Source of the DNA: Tangfeifania diversioriginum
GTDB taxonomy: Bacteria > Bacteroidota > Bacteroidia > Bacteroidales > Prolixibacteraceae
Assembly (NCBI RefSeq): GCF_900141875.1
Contig: NZ_FQZE01000008.1
Coordinates: forward strand, 62,001-126,000
Length of the DNA stretch: 64,000 nucleotides
Direction of reading: 5' to 3'
Position numbers and translations under genes: made by a program. The notes under the pieces are model-generated. The model did not search any database. It worked only from the letters and a program-made list of their open reading frames with translations, and had not been told where the DNA came from. Each line of letters starts with the position of its first letter. The first letter of the stretch is position 1. This document shows, piece by piece, positions 34,518-44,008 of this stretch.

Positions 34518-35645
34518 TCAAATAATCATCAGGTTCGCCATTATGTCATCTGAAACAAATAAACCTGCACGTGTTAGAGTGAAAATCCCGTTTTGCTCAG
34601 TTATCTTCTTGTTCTGAATGTATTTTTCAATTTCGCGGGTAAAAAAATCAGCCCTGCTTTTACCAAACCGCTCGCTGATAGTTTCCTGAGAAAGGCCCCA
34701 CTTAGTGCGAATATTTGTTAAAATATACTCGTTGAACTTGTCATTTTCTGATAACTGTTCTTCCTGAAAATACGACGTTTTATTTTCGATGGCATTGCAG
34801 TAAGCTTCAACATGAGCAACATTCCAGCGGCGTTTTTCACCATCAAACGAATGGGCCGACGGGCCCAGTCCGAGGTATTTACCACCCGTCCAGTAGGCTG
34901 TATTGTGTTTCGAGTATTTTTTATCCCGGGTAAAATTGGAGATTTCGTATTGCTCGAATCCTGCATCTAAACAACTGTCCAACAAAATATTAAACTGTTC
35001 AACACTTTTATCTTCCGAAAGTTCAGTCAGCGTACCTTTCTTCAGCCAGGTATAAAAAGGCGTTCCTTCGTGGTAGGTTAAATGGTAGGCCGAAAGGTGT
35101 TCTGCCGGAAGTTGAAATGCATCGTCAAGGTTTTGTTTCCATTGTTGGGAAGTGAGTCCGGGCAAGCCATAAATCAAATCAATGCTGATGTTATTGAAAC
35201 CTGCCTTCACTGCATTTCCAACGGAATTTACCGCCTGTTTTGCGGTATGCCGGCGATTCATTTTTTTCAGGTGTTCGTCATTAAACGACTGAATTCCAAT
35301 ACTGAGACGGTTTACTCCGGAACTAAAAAGTGAATTAAGGTAAGCCGGATTTAAATCATCGGGATTGGCTTCGAAAGTGATTTCGGCATCTGATGTAACT
35401 GTAAATTCTTTGTGCAACAGATTCAGAATTTCTACCAGTTCATTTTCTGTTAAAACCGAAGGAGTACCGCCACCAAAATAAATAGTTTCAACAGGTTCGC
35501 TGGACAAAAAATATTTTCCGGAAACAATTTCGTTGGCTAAAGCATTGAGAAATATAGACGTAAAGTTTTGATTTACAGTTTTATAAAAATTGCAATAGTA
35601 ACATTTTTGGCGGCAAAAGGGGATATGAATATAAATTCCTGCCAT
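34518..35645 (-). CDS. hemW: Radical SAM heme chaperone HemW
   Basis: The 375-residue protein starts MAGIYIHIPFCRQKCYYCNFYK, with the radical-SAM CxxxCxxC motif (Cys near residues 11, 15 and 18). Next come YFGGGTPSVLTENEL, EANPDDL and the HemN-like LSIGIQSFNDEHLKKMNRRH. HemW proteins resemble HemN but lack its fourth cysteine after the cluster motif; here the motif is followed by N-F, as in HemW. It inserts heme rather than oxidising coproporphyrinogen, in line with a true hemF in this window. It is divergent from vanZ. Confidence 0.88.
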   Translation of the reverse strand: MAGIYIHIPFCRQKCYYCNFYKTVNQNFTSIFLNALANEIVSGKYFLSSEPVETIYFGGGTPSVLTENELVEILNLLHKEFTVTSDAEITFEANPDDLNPAYLNSLFSSGVNRLSIGIQSFNDEHLKKMNRRHTAKQAVNSVGNAVKAGFNNISIDLIYGLPGLTSQQWKQNLDDAFQLPAEHLSAYHLTYHEGTPFYTWLKKGTLTELSEDKSVEQFNILLDSCLDAGFEQYEISNFTRDKKYSKHNTAYWTGGKYLGLGPSAHSFDGEKRRWNVAHVEAYCNAIENKTSYFQEEQLSENDKFNEYILTNIRTKWGLSQETISERFGKSRADFFTREIEKYIQNKKITEQNGIFTLTRAGLFVSDDIMANLMII

Positions 35646-35686
35646 ACTTTTTGTTACTTTGCTTCCGTTACAAATTCAGAAAATTA

Positions 35687-36064
35687 ATGAAAATAAAACT
35701 TTTTATAAAGCCTTTGGTCTGGCTTGCTCTCATTTGTTATGGTCTGTTTATTCCGGCCAGCGATCTGCCAACCAAACCATTTTTAAACATTCCGTATTTT
35801 GACAAAATCGTTCATTTTGGATTGTTTTTTGTATTTTGTCTCCTGCTCTTCAGACCTTTCCGCAGATTAAATGTTAACCCTTATATTTTTGCACCGGCCG
35901 TTTCAATTATTTTAGGTGCTTTGCTCGAAATTACACAACACATCCTGTCTTCAACACGAAGCAGCAATTTATACGACTTTATGGCAAATACCGCCGGAAT
36001 AGTAGCTTCCATCTTCTTTTTCCATTTTTTTGTTTCAGGAAAAAAATGGGAACCAATGTTTTAG
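35687..36064 (+). CDS. VanZ family membrane protein
   Basis: The start at 35687 gives MKIKLFIKPLVWLALICYGLF; an earlier in-frame start would overlap the hemW promoter region. The 125-residue protein has four hydrophobic segments and the VanZ-like signature FDKIVHFGLFFVFCLLLF followed by EITQHILSSTRSSNLYDFMANTAGI. VanZ relatives are linked to glycopeptide tolerance in some bacteria, but most are of unknown function. Confidence 0.85.
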   Translation: MKIKLFIKPLVWLALICYGLFIPASDLPTKPFLNIPYFDKIVHFGLFFVFCLLLFRPFRRLNVNPYIFAPAVSIILGALLEITQHILSSTRSSNLYDFMANTAGIVASIFFFHFFVSGKKWEPMF

Positions 36065-36087
36065 CGGACTGTTGAAGCTAATAGCTT

Positions 36088-36531
36088 CTAAAGCTTTATA
36101 AGATCGTCATATTTTTCGATATCCTTCCCAATTATTTCCAGCGATGTTTCCTTGTAAAATTTGGCAATTTCGGAACGCAGTTTATCGTATTGAGAATGAA
36201 CAGGGCACAACGGTTTTGAAGGATCGTGGGTACGGCAGGGTTCCAGCCTGATTAAGCAGTTGGTAAAAAACTCTTCACCATCAACTTTGGTTACAATATC
36301 CCAAAGCGAAATGTCCTGTGTTTTTTTGGCCAAAGCAAATCCTCCGTTTGGCCCTTTTGTTGAAACCAGCAGTTTTTGTTTCACCAGATTTTGCAAAATT
36401 TTACCCAAAAAAGGAGAAGACAAACCCAAATCTTCGGATATTTTTTTGATCCCAATCATTTGATCTTCCTTTGAAAATTTCGCGAGATAAATCAATGCCC
36501 TTAAAGCGTATTTACATGTATTAGACAGCAT
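36088..36531 (-). CDS. Rrf2 family transcriptional regulator
   Basis: The 147-residue protein has an N-terminal winged helix (MLSNTCKYALRALIYLA, then ISEDLGLSSPFLGKILQNLVKQKLL) and the Rrf2 cysteine region FTNCLIRLEPCRTHDPSKPLCPVH near residues 89-112. Three cysteines in that spacing are the usual ligands of an Fe-S cluster in IscR/NsrR/RsrR relatives, so it probably senses iron, oxygen or nitric oxide. The target genes are not evident; no Fe-S assembly genes are adjacent. Confidence 0.9.
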   Translation of the reverse strand: MLSNTCKYALRALIYLAKFSKEDQMIGIKKISEDLGLSSPFLGKILQNLVKQKLLVSTKGPNGGFALAKKTQDISLWDIVTKVDGEEFFTNCLIRLEPCRTHDPSKPLCPVHSQYDKLRSEIAKFYKETSLEIIGKDIEKYDDLIKL

Positions 36532-36572
36532 AATTCCTGTGTTTTAATTTAACTTCTTTTATTTCTTATATT

Positions 36573-37022
36573 CTATTTTAGCGGAATTTTTGCAATTCTC
36601 CGGGCATGGCGTCCGCCTTCAAATTCGGCATTTAAATAAGCCTCTGCAATATCGATAGCTTCCTGGTTTGTAACAAACCTGCCGGGAATAGAACAAATGT
36701 TAGCATCGTTGTGTTGTTTTGCCAAAGCTCCAATTTCGGCATTCCAACAAATAGCCGACCGGATATTCTGATGCTTATTGGCAGCTATACTAATTCCCTG
36801 GCCACTTCCGCAAAACGTTATCCCTTTTTCATACTCACCTTTTTCAATGGCCTCGGCTATTGCATGAGCAAAATCAGGATAATCGCAACTCTCAGGGGAA
36901 TAGCAACCAAAATCTTTGTAAGGAATTCCTTTCTCCTGAAAATATTTTATAATGACTTGTTTTTTTTCAAACCCCGCATGGTCGCTTGCAAGTGCTATTA
37001 CAGTATCATCTAACTTCTTCAT
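36573..37022 (-). CDS. rpiB: Ribose-5-phosphate isomerase B
   Basis: The 149-residue enzyme interconverts ribose-5-phosphate and ribulose-5-phosphate in the pentose phosphate pathway. Family marks are ALASDHAGFEKKQ at the start, the catalytic Cys at residue 71 in FCGSGQGISIAANK, and HNDANICSIPGRF near residue 105. It lies 41 bp upstream of the Rrf2 gene on the same strand, so joint transcription is possible. Confidence 0.94.
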   Translation of the reverse strand: MKKLDDTVIALASDHAGFEKKQVIIKYFQEKGIPYKDFGCYSPESCDYPDFAHAIAEAIEKGEYEKGITFCGSGQGISIAANKHQNIRSAICWNAEIGALAKQHNDANICSIPGRFVTNQEAIDIAEAYLNAEFEGGRHARRIAKIPLK

Positions 37023-37139
37023 ATCTGCAAAATTAATACTTTTTGATATTTATTTCATTTTTTCTTTTTGTTAATTTAAAACTGTGAGGAGAAAAAAATT
37101 AAATTCTTGATATTCAAATAATTAAAAATAAAAATACTT

Positions 37140-38621
37140 TTAATTCTTATTTCGTCTTAATAAATTTTTTAGGTCTCTTTTTTCAATTTTATATACAGTA
37201 AAAACAAAAATGGCCAAAAATAAAGTGTGAAACGGATATTTTACTGCCGGTTGCAAATTATTGGTAAACTGAGAACTACCAAAAAGCAGGACGGCAACCA
37301 AAAAATAAATTCCTATTCGTTTTAAATTGTAAGGAACAGGGTAATACTTCTGCCCCAGAAAATAGGAAATCACCATCATAATAAAAAAGCTGATTAACAA
37401 GGTTGCTGCCGAACCTTTGTAGCCATATAACGGAATCAAAATAAAATTGAGGGTGATGGTAATTACTGCCCCGGTTATTGAAATATAGGCTCCGTAGCGC
37501 GTCATATCGGTGAGTTTATACCACAACGAAAGCGTGAAATAAATACCGAAAAACAGGTTGGCCAGCATAATAACCGGAACAATTGAAAAACCTTCTTCGT
37601 AATCAATTGGAATGATAAGTTTTATGATATCGATATAGAACATCATTCCCAAAAAAATCAGCAAGCCGAAAATCACAAAATACTTCATGATGTCAGCATT
37701 AATTTTTTTATCGTTTTTGCTTTCGGCCTGCGAAAAAAAGAAGGGTTCAAAAGCATAACGGAAAGCCTGGATAAACATGTTCATTAAAACGGCAATTTTT
37801 ACTCCTGCCCCGTAAATTCCCAACTGCTCCATCGGATTTTGATCTTCCGGAATCAGAAAAGGAATCAGAATTTTATCGATTTGCTGAATTAAAATACCAG
37901 TCATTCCTACTACCAGAATGGGAAAAGAATAACTCAGCATTTTTTGAAGCAGTGCCCTGTCGAAAAAGAATGAAAATTTGAATATCTCGGGCAGCAACAG
38001 CAAAAGTGTTACAATGGATGCCAGCAGATTTGAAATAAAAACATAGCCCACGCCAATGTCTGCGGAATACACCAACTGCACAACCGAATCGGGATTGTTC
38101 TCCATCAACCTGGGACAAAGCAGCAGAAAAAACAGGTTAAACGCAATGTTAAAACCAATGTTAATCAATTTAATCACTGCAAATTTCACAGGCCGGTTGT
38201 TTAGCCGCAGCCGGGCAAATGGAATAGCGGTAAAAGCATCAATAGCCAGTATAAAACCGAACCATAAAATATACTCCGGGTGTTCAGGATATTGGATGAG
38301 CGCCGCCAGTTCGTTATTAAAAAGCAGGATTAAAACCAAAAACAGCGACGAGGAAAAAAACAGCGATATCAATGCGGTGGAATAAACCTTTTCGGATTCG
38401 GAATTTTTGGAGGCAAACCTGAAAAAACCCGTTTCCATTCCGTAGGTTAAAAACACCATTAAAAAAGCAACGTAGGCGTATAAATTGGTTACAATTCCGT
38501 ATTCACCGGGCACAAACAAATTGACATAGAGCGGCATCAGCCACCAGTTTAAAAACCGGCCGATTATACTGCTCATGCCATAAATTACTGTTTCGCCTGC
38601 TAATTTTTTAAATGGATTCAA
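37140..38621 (-). CDS. Polysaccharide flippase (MOP superfamily, Wzx-like)
   Basis: The 493-residue integral membrane protein starts with KLAGETVIYGMSSIIGRFLNWWLMPLYVN, the typical N-terminus of Wzx/RfbX-type flippases in this phylum, and has about 14 hydrophobic segments along its length. Family members move lipid-linked oligosaccharides across the inner membrane. No glycosyltransferases lie next to it, so it is either a lone envelope flippase or serves a cluster elsewhere. Confidence 0.87.
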   Translation of the reverse strand: MNPFKKLAGETVIYGMSSIIGRFLNWWLMPLYVNLFVPGEYGIVTNLYAYVAFLMVFLTYGMETGFFRFASKNSESEKVYSTALISLFFSSSLFLVLILLFNNELAALIQYPEHPEYILWFGFILAIDAFTAIPFARLRLNNRPVKFAVIKLINIGFNIAFNLFFLLLCPRLMENNPDSVVQLVYSADIGVGYVFISNLLASIVTLLLLLPEIFKFSFFFDRALLQKMLSYSFPILVVGMTGILIQQIDKILIPFLIPEDQNPMEQLGIYGAGVKIAVLMNMFIQAFRYAFEPFFFSQAESKNDKKINADIMKYFVIFGLLIFLGMMFYIDIIKLIIPIDYEEGFSIVPVIMLANLFFGIYFTLSLWYKLTDMTRYGAYISITGAVITITLNFILIPLYGYKGSAATLLISFFIMMVISYFLGQKYYPVPYNLKRIGIYFLVAVLLFGSSQFTNNLQPAVKYPFHTLFLAIFVFTVYKIEKRDLKNLLRRNKN

Positions 38622-38675
38622 TACTGATAAATTTTAAAACAAAGATAGTATTCATCTTTGAAATGATTTACTTTT

Positions 38676-38857
38676 AATGAGGTAATAAGGTTTTAAAGTT
38701 GATACGGTTTCTTATTGTTACTAAGGTTGTTAATTAAAATAAGGTTGATTTTTACCGGAATTTGTTATTTGCTTTTTAAACTCCCAAAACCTTATTTCTC
38801 TATACAACCTTAGTAACAAAACCAAACGTGAAACTTCTCGAACCTTATTACCTCATT
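38676..38857. repeat. 182-bp nested inverted-repeat element rich in AAGGTT
   Basis: Three nested perfect arm pairs are seen: 17 bp (38676-38692 with 38841-38857), 16 bp (38715-38730 with 38804-38819) and 10 bp (38737-38746 with 38788-38797). All arms contain AAGGTT or its complement. A transcript would form one long interrupted hairpin. The element separates the flippase gene from the foreign-looking gene that starts at 38950. Confidence 0.75.
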
Positions 38858-38949
38858 TATTTTGGATGAAAGCGTACTAGTAATTCTTGTATATTAATTT
38901 TCAATCATTTACTTTTATTGTGTAAAAAATCAATATAAACTTTAACCTC

Positions 38950-40962
38950 ATGGTTTTCAACATTTCCAAAATCCAATATCCTCATTTTATCACCTCATTT
39001 TTTATCATTGTGATTTTTTCGTTTCACGGATGCCAAAAAGAAAATGATAAACCGGAAACTATAAATAATCCCCCTGTGGCAACAATTTTGGCAAGTCCGT
39101 ATCAAGGAGAAGCGCCTTTAGAATCAAGAATTAAAGTTGATGGAACAGACAAGGATGGAAAATCAGATATTGCAAGGTATTCTCTAGAAATAAAAGAGTT
39201 AGGGATTGATTTTGATAAAAAGAATCCAATAGATACAACTTTTACTTTTTCAACTCCTGGAGAATATACTATTAAAGGGACTGTAAGAGATAAGGCAGGA
39301 GATAGTGATAATAAGAGTGTTGGAATGAACATTTCTTGAAAGCCTCAACATTCTGTTAACCAATCTGTTAGTTTAGAAGATAGTATTGATGTTTTATATA
39401 ATGTTAATTTTGAAAATATTGATGTTGTTCAACTTAATTTGGTTAAAGATGGGGAGAAGATTTTATCTGAAAATATCTCTAATTCAGGATATTCTAAAAC
39501 ATTTAGTTACAGCTCAAATGAGAAAATAACTAAAGGTAATTATGATTTTATTACAAAATTCAAGAATAAGGATGGAAAAGATACAAGCATAGTTTCAAGA
39601 ATAAAAATTCCCAATTATAACCCCACAGTTAATTGGGATAATTTGGATATGAATTTTGAAGAAGATTCTGAAATTAGTATCAATCTTCCTATTCCAAAAG
39701 ATAAAAACCCTGAAGATAATCCAGTTAATTATATTCCTGAGAGTTTTAGTTCTGATAAAGCAGATTTGGAGTTTGATTCAGAAGAGAATTCCTTAAAAAT
39801 TAAAGGGATTGAGGATATATTTGGAAATTACAATGTTAATGCAGAGTTTGGTTCTGGAGAAAGGGGAATTGGTTCTGTTTCTAAAGAAGGGATGATTTAT
39901 GAACTTGCAAAATTGTCTGGAGTTATAGAAAGTAATGAATCTCATGAAGGTATTAGATCTACTTTAATTCCATATGAAGTGATTGGAAATGATACAATTA
40001 GATTATTCTCTAAAACTGCTGATGAACAAGGTAGGAATTTAACTGATGCTTCGGGTTACTTTAATTTCAAACTAAATAAGAGACATGAGGAGTTAGAAGA
40101 TGTTTTGTTGATGGCTAGACAAGGAATTCCAGAAGATTATAAAGGATGGGTCAGGGTTCAGAATATTCCCAAAGAAAAGTTTAAAAATGTTTTAGTTAGG
40201 ATTGTTCCGTATGCTCCTTATGAGGATAGAAAAGATGAATTTAAGAAATATGCTGCCGAAACAACAATAATGCCTCCTCCTTTTCCTAATCCGGAATTTC
40301 CTTTCCTAAATACAAGATTTGATTTTGATGGAAGCATTCTAGAAGGATTGCCTGGTTTTGAAGATTATACTGGATTGAAAAGAATTAGAATATTAGATGA
40401 AGACCCTTATACTGGAGGAACATTTACAAGAGAAGAGCAAGAAGTGTTTAAACAGAAATTATTGGATAAAGAAAATATTAATGGGATAATTGGGAATTAT
40501 GAAATAAAACCTGAACAAATTGTTTTTGGAAATGATGAGACTTTTAAAGATTATGTTTGGAATGAAAACCACAAACCTGCAAGAGTTAATACTTCTGAAG
40601 GAATTATTGTGGTTATTCCAAGAAAAGATCTTTATGCAACTGGAGTTACTAATACTGGAGGTTTTGAACAGTTTAGTCCGATTATTTCACGTGGAACGGT
40701 TTATCTTAAAGCTGGAAGATATGGAATTACTACTTTTCCTCACGAGATGGGTCATTTGTTTATTAGCGCAAATCATCCTGAATCATTGTATGGAGAGACA
40801 ATGATGAGTTCTCCATTTCCCTCTGAATTTGGAGGTCCAGGATCTGCAGATAAAAAGTTAGGAAGTATTGTTTATGAAGATAGTTATTTGGTAAAGCCTG
40901 AAGATAAACTTTACAAAAGACCTGATTACTTAAAGAACATTCTTAGAGATGATTTTAAATAA
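38950..40962 (+). pseudogene. PKD/HExxH lipoprotein gene interrupted by one in-frame TGA
   Basis: One frame of about 670 codons runs from ATG 38950 to TAA 40962, broken only by TGA at 39337-39339; both parts share the same phase and the intervening codons are otherwise open. The N-terminus is a lipoprotein signal (FHGC). A PKD-like domain follows (about residues 40-128, with SPYQGEAPLESRIKVDGTD). The C-terminal part carries a zinc-protease-type motif, FPHEMGHLFISANHPE, near residue 598. The gene is clearly richer in A+T than its neighbours and prefers AGA for Arg, suggesting horizontal transfer. The downstream half (39439-40962, 507 residues) could be made separately from an internal ATG. I do not recognise the family. 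Confidence 0.7.
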
Positions 40963-41115
40963 GGGTTTTATTGATTAAAAAAACTTAACCTCATTTTCAC
41001 ACCCAAATATATTTCTCATTCAGTTTTTCAAGCATTAAATTTGTACAGTTTAAAAGCTTCTACTTGAAACTCAAACTGTAATAAATTTTATCTTTGAAAA
41101 GAAATTTTGTTGAAA

Positions 41116-42189
41116 ATGAATAGAACTTTTTTTCCGACAGTACTGATTATCTTTTTGTTCGTAACATTTATTTCCTGTTCGAACAAGCCCAAACGTTCGC
41201 GAAAACCGGTAAGCAGCATTACAATTGAACCAAACGCCCGCAATTATATTTACGGAAATTCAGTTGCAGTTGATGTAAAAACCAAACTGCGCAATGGCGA
41301 AATTGACAACATTAAACTCTATTATGAAGACGAACTGATAAAAGAGAGCAGCGACCTCGAATTCAGGGCCGAAAATGTGGTGCTTAAAAATGTTGGCCGA
41401 AATACTTTCAGGGCAGTGGCCATGAAAACGGACAGTGTGAGCAACACGCGTGTTATTTCGGTAAATGTGGTTTCCGAAATTGAACCGCAACAATTCACCT
41501 ACAAAACCATAAATAATTTCCCGCACAATAATAGTTTTTACACCCAGGGGCTCGAATTTCACCAGGGCTTTTTATACGAAGGAACAGGCGAAAACGGATC
41601 TTCAGGTTTATTTAAAATCGACCTGAAATCGGGAAATAGTTTACAGGAGTATCTTTTAGACGAAAAATATTTTGGTGAAGGAATTACCATTCTTAACGAT
41701 AAAATTTACCAACTCACCTACCGCGCCCAAAAAGGTTTTGTTTACAATTTAATCGATTTTGCGTTAATTGACTCTTTTGAGTATAAATCGCAACAAGGCT
41801 GGGGACTGACAAACGACGGACAAAACCTGATTATGAGCAACGGATCGCACGAAATTATTTGGCTCGACCCTGAAAATTATTCTGAAATAAAACGCATTCA
41901 GGTGGCCAATAACAAAGGAATAATCAACAATATAAATGAGTTGGAATATATTGACGGTAAACTTTTTGCCAATATATATACCACCGAAATGATTATTGAA
42001 ATTGACCCGGAAACCGGAAAAGTATTTTCCGAAATAAATATGAACGGCATTCTGAACCTGTATCAGAAACCAGGTGAAAAAATCGATTACATGAACGGAA
42101 TTGCCTGGGATGCTGAAAATGACCGGCTCTTTGTAACCGGTAAATGGTGGCCGCGTGTTTTTGAGATTGAGTTGGTCCCTTCAGAATAG
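41116..42189 (+). CDS. Glutaminyl-peptide cyclotransferase (beta-propeller type) lipoprotein
   Basis: The ATG at 41116 is chosen over an in-frame TTG at 41107; it gives [21 protein letters not shown], a lipoprotein signal. An N-terminal beta domain (about 30-125) precedes the bacterial/plant-type glutaminyl cyclase propeller, with [18 protein letters not shown] near residue 140, [16 protein letters not shown] near 187, and [16 protein letters not shown] near 275. It converts N-terminal glutamine of exported proteins to pyroglutamate. Its 3' end overlaps the convergent ruvB gene by 9 bp. Confidence 0.88.
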   Translation: MNRTFFPTVLIIFLFVTFISCSNKPKRSRKPVSSITIEPNARNYIYGNSVAVDVKTKLRNGEIDNIKLYYEDELIKESSDLEFRAENVVLKNVGRNTFRAVAMKTDSVSNTRVISVNVVSEIEPQQFTYKTINNFPHNNSFYTQGLEFHQGFLYEGTGENGSSGLFKIDLKSGNSLQEYLLDEKYFGEGITILNDKIYQLTYRAQKGFVYNLIDFALIDSFEYKSQQGWGLTNDGQNLIMSNGSHEIIWLDPENYSEIKRIQVANNKGIINNINELEYIDGKLFANIYTTEMIIEIDPETGKVFSEINMNGILNLYQKPGEKIDYMNGIAWDAENDRLFVTGKWWPRVFEIELVPSE

Positions 42190-43203
42190 TGTGGGATTAT
42201 CGCCATATTTCACTCTTCCTAAATGTTTATATGCCAGTTCGGTAGCCTCTCTTCCGCGAGGTGTCCGTTTAATAAATCCTTCTTTTATCAGAAATGGTTC
42301 ATACACCTCTTCAATGGTTCCGCTGTCCTCTCCCACTGCAGTTGAAATGGTTGTAATTCCTACCGGTCCGCCTTTGAATTTATCGATAATGCAAAGTAAA
42401 ATCCGGTTGTCCATTTCATCCAGTCCATATTTATCGATATTCATTGCCTTCAAAGCCATTTTTGTAATATCGATATCAATTTTTCCGGTTCCCTTTACCT
42501 GGGCAAAATCGCGCACACGGCGCAGCAACGAGTTTACAATTCGCGGTGTTCCGCGGCTCCGTCCGGCAATTTCTTCAGCAGCATCTTCACTAATTTCTAC
42601 CTCAAGAATTTGTGCCGAACGTTTTACAATTCCTTTTAAAACGGTATTGTCGTAATATTCGAGGTGCGAATTAATGCCAAACCGGGCCCGCAGCGGCGAT
42701 GTCAGCAACCCGGAACGGGTAGTTGCCCCAATTAAAGTAAAAGGCTGTAATTCGAGCTGTACGGACCTTGCACTGGGTCCCTTGTCAATCATGATATCGA
42801 TACGGAAATCTTCCATGGCCGAATAAAGATATTCTTCCACAATGGGTGACAACCGGTGAATTTCGTCGATAAAAAGTACGTCCCTTTCTTCAAGGTTGGT
42901 AAGCAAACCAGCCAGGTCTCCGGGTTTATCTAAAACGGGGCCGGAAGTAATTTTAATGCCCACATTCATTTCGTTGGCAATTATATGCGACAAGGTGGTT
43001 TTTCCCAGCCCGGGCGGGCCGTGCAATAATACATGGTCGAGCGCTTCATTACGCAACGAAGCTGCTTTTACAAAAATTTTCAGGTTTTCAACAATCTGGT
43101 ATTGTCCGCTGAAATCATCGAACTGCAGCGGCCTGAGTTTCCGGTCGAGTTCCCGGTCACTTTCCGGATAATTTTCACCTCTGATATCAATTTCTTCACT
43201 CAT
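42181..43203 (-). CDS. ruvB: Holliday junction branch-migration helicase RuvB
   Basis: The start at 43203 ([19 protein letters not shown]) overlaps the response-regulator gene by 8 bp and fits the family; an in-frame ATG 24 bp upstream would overlap by 32 bp. The 340-residue AAA+ motor has Walker [13 protein letters not shown] near residue 60, Walker [10 protein letters not shown] near 107, the sensor GATTRSGLL near 155, and a C-terminal winged helix ending [16 protein letters not shown]. It drives branch migration with RuvA. Pairing with a receiver-domain gene is noted below. Confidence 0.95.
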   Translation of the reverse strand: MSEEIDIRGENYPESDRELDRKLRPLQFDDFSGQYQIVENLKIFVKAASLRNEALDHVLLHGPPGLGKTTLSHIIANEMNVGIKITSGPVLDKPGDLAGLLTNLEERDVLFIDEIHRLSPIVEEYLYSAMEDFRIDIMIDKGPSARSVQLELQPFTLIGATTRSGLLTSPLRARFGINSHLEYYDNTVLKGIVKRSAQILEVEISEDAAEEIAGRSRGTPRIVNSLLRRVRDFAQVKGTGKIDIDITKMALKAMNIDKYGLDEMDNRILLCIIDKFKGGPVGITTISTAVGEDSGTIEEVYEPFLIKEGFIKRTPRGREATELAYKHLGRVKYGDNPTLF

Positions 43204-43579
43204 TCCCTTTACCTGTAAGTTGTTCAATTACAGTGTATAATTCTTCTGCCGAAAATGGTTTTGGCAAATAATCGTTCATTCCTGCATTCAAACATTTCTC
43301 TTTGTCGTTATCAAGCGTATTGGCAGTCAGCGCCACTATCGGCACCCCTTCATTAATTCCTTTTTCTGCCTCCCACTTCCTGATTTCATCAGTAATTTCG
43401 AAACCATTTTTTTCGGGGAGCATAATGTCCATTAGAATTAAATCGAACGAATTACTTTTTACTTTTTCCAGGGCATCGCGCCAGTTGGTTACATTTAAAA
43501 CCTCATAATTTTTTTTCTTCAAATGAAAACCAACTACTTTTTGATTTAATAAATTGTCTTCTACTAAAAGTATTTTCAA
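43196..43579 (-). CDS. Single-domain response regulator (receiver only)
   Basis: The 127-residue protein is a complete CheY-like receiver: acidic pair in LLVEDN (residues 7-8), phospho-acceptor Asp 51 in [13 protein letters not shown], Thr in IVALTANT, and the conserved Lys in YLPKPF. The sequence style (NLLNQKVV, then [13 protein letters not shown]) is that of receivers cut from hybrid histidine kinases. No output domain is present. It overlaps ruvB by 8 bp, so the two are translationally coupled. Confidence 0.9.
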   Translation of the reverse strand: MKILLVEDNLLNQKVVGFHLKKKNYEVLNVTNWRDALEKVKSNSFDLILMDIMLPEKNGFEITDEIRKWEAEKGINEGVPIVALTANTLDNDKEKCLNAGMNDYLPKPFSAEELYTVIEQLTGKGNE

Positions 43580-44008
43580 GGTTTCTATATTATATTAATT
43601 AAAACAAATGTAATAGATTAATACTAATAATTATAGTCTGTTCATAACTGTTAATTACTATTTCTAATAACTTTTAAATATACATTACACATAATACTTA
43701 ACAAATTATAAACACACTTTTTAGTAATAATTTGTTGTTTCATAAATAATTAATTATTTTTTTCACAACCTGTTAATACAAATCATACAATTTCAAAATA
43801 AGTTATGAGTGGTTTATTATTTGTGAAGAAATTGGCCGAAAAAATTAAAAAATATTGAACTGAATTTGCAGAATATTTTTACCGGGTAAAAAAGTTTACG
43901 AATGCAAATTTTATTATAAAAGATTAATTTTGTTTTTTCACCATGTGTTAAAACAATTGTTAATAGTGGCTGTTTTTTAAAATACTGGTGGTAAATAAAT
44001 TAGAATAA
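43580..44008. other. 429-bp A+T-rich intergenic region
   Basis: No gene is visible between the divergent response regulator and DUF4175 genes. It must hold the promoters of both units. One sequence, TTTTTCACA near 43757, fits a loose DnaA-box consensus, but no cluster of boxes was seen. Confidence 0.5.

Noticed and set aside
34518-35645. Reading the radical SAM gene as hemN (oxygen-independent coproporphyrinogen oxidase)
   Set aside because: The fourth cysteine that follows the cluster motif in HemN is absent (the motif is followed by N-F), which fits HemW; hemF is present for the oxidase step.
39337-39339. Selenocysteine or programmed readthrough at the in-frame TGA
   Set aside because: No Sec-insertion hairpin was evident just downstream and no catalytic-site context; a nonsense mutation or transfer of a gene with a different history is simpler.
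43580-44008. Replication origin
   Set aside because: A+T-rich, but only one loose DnaA-box match was seen and no ordered cluster, and dnaA is not nearby.
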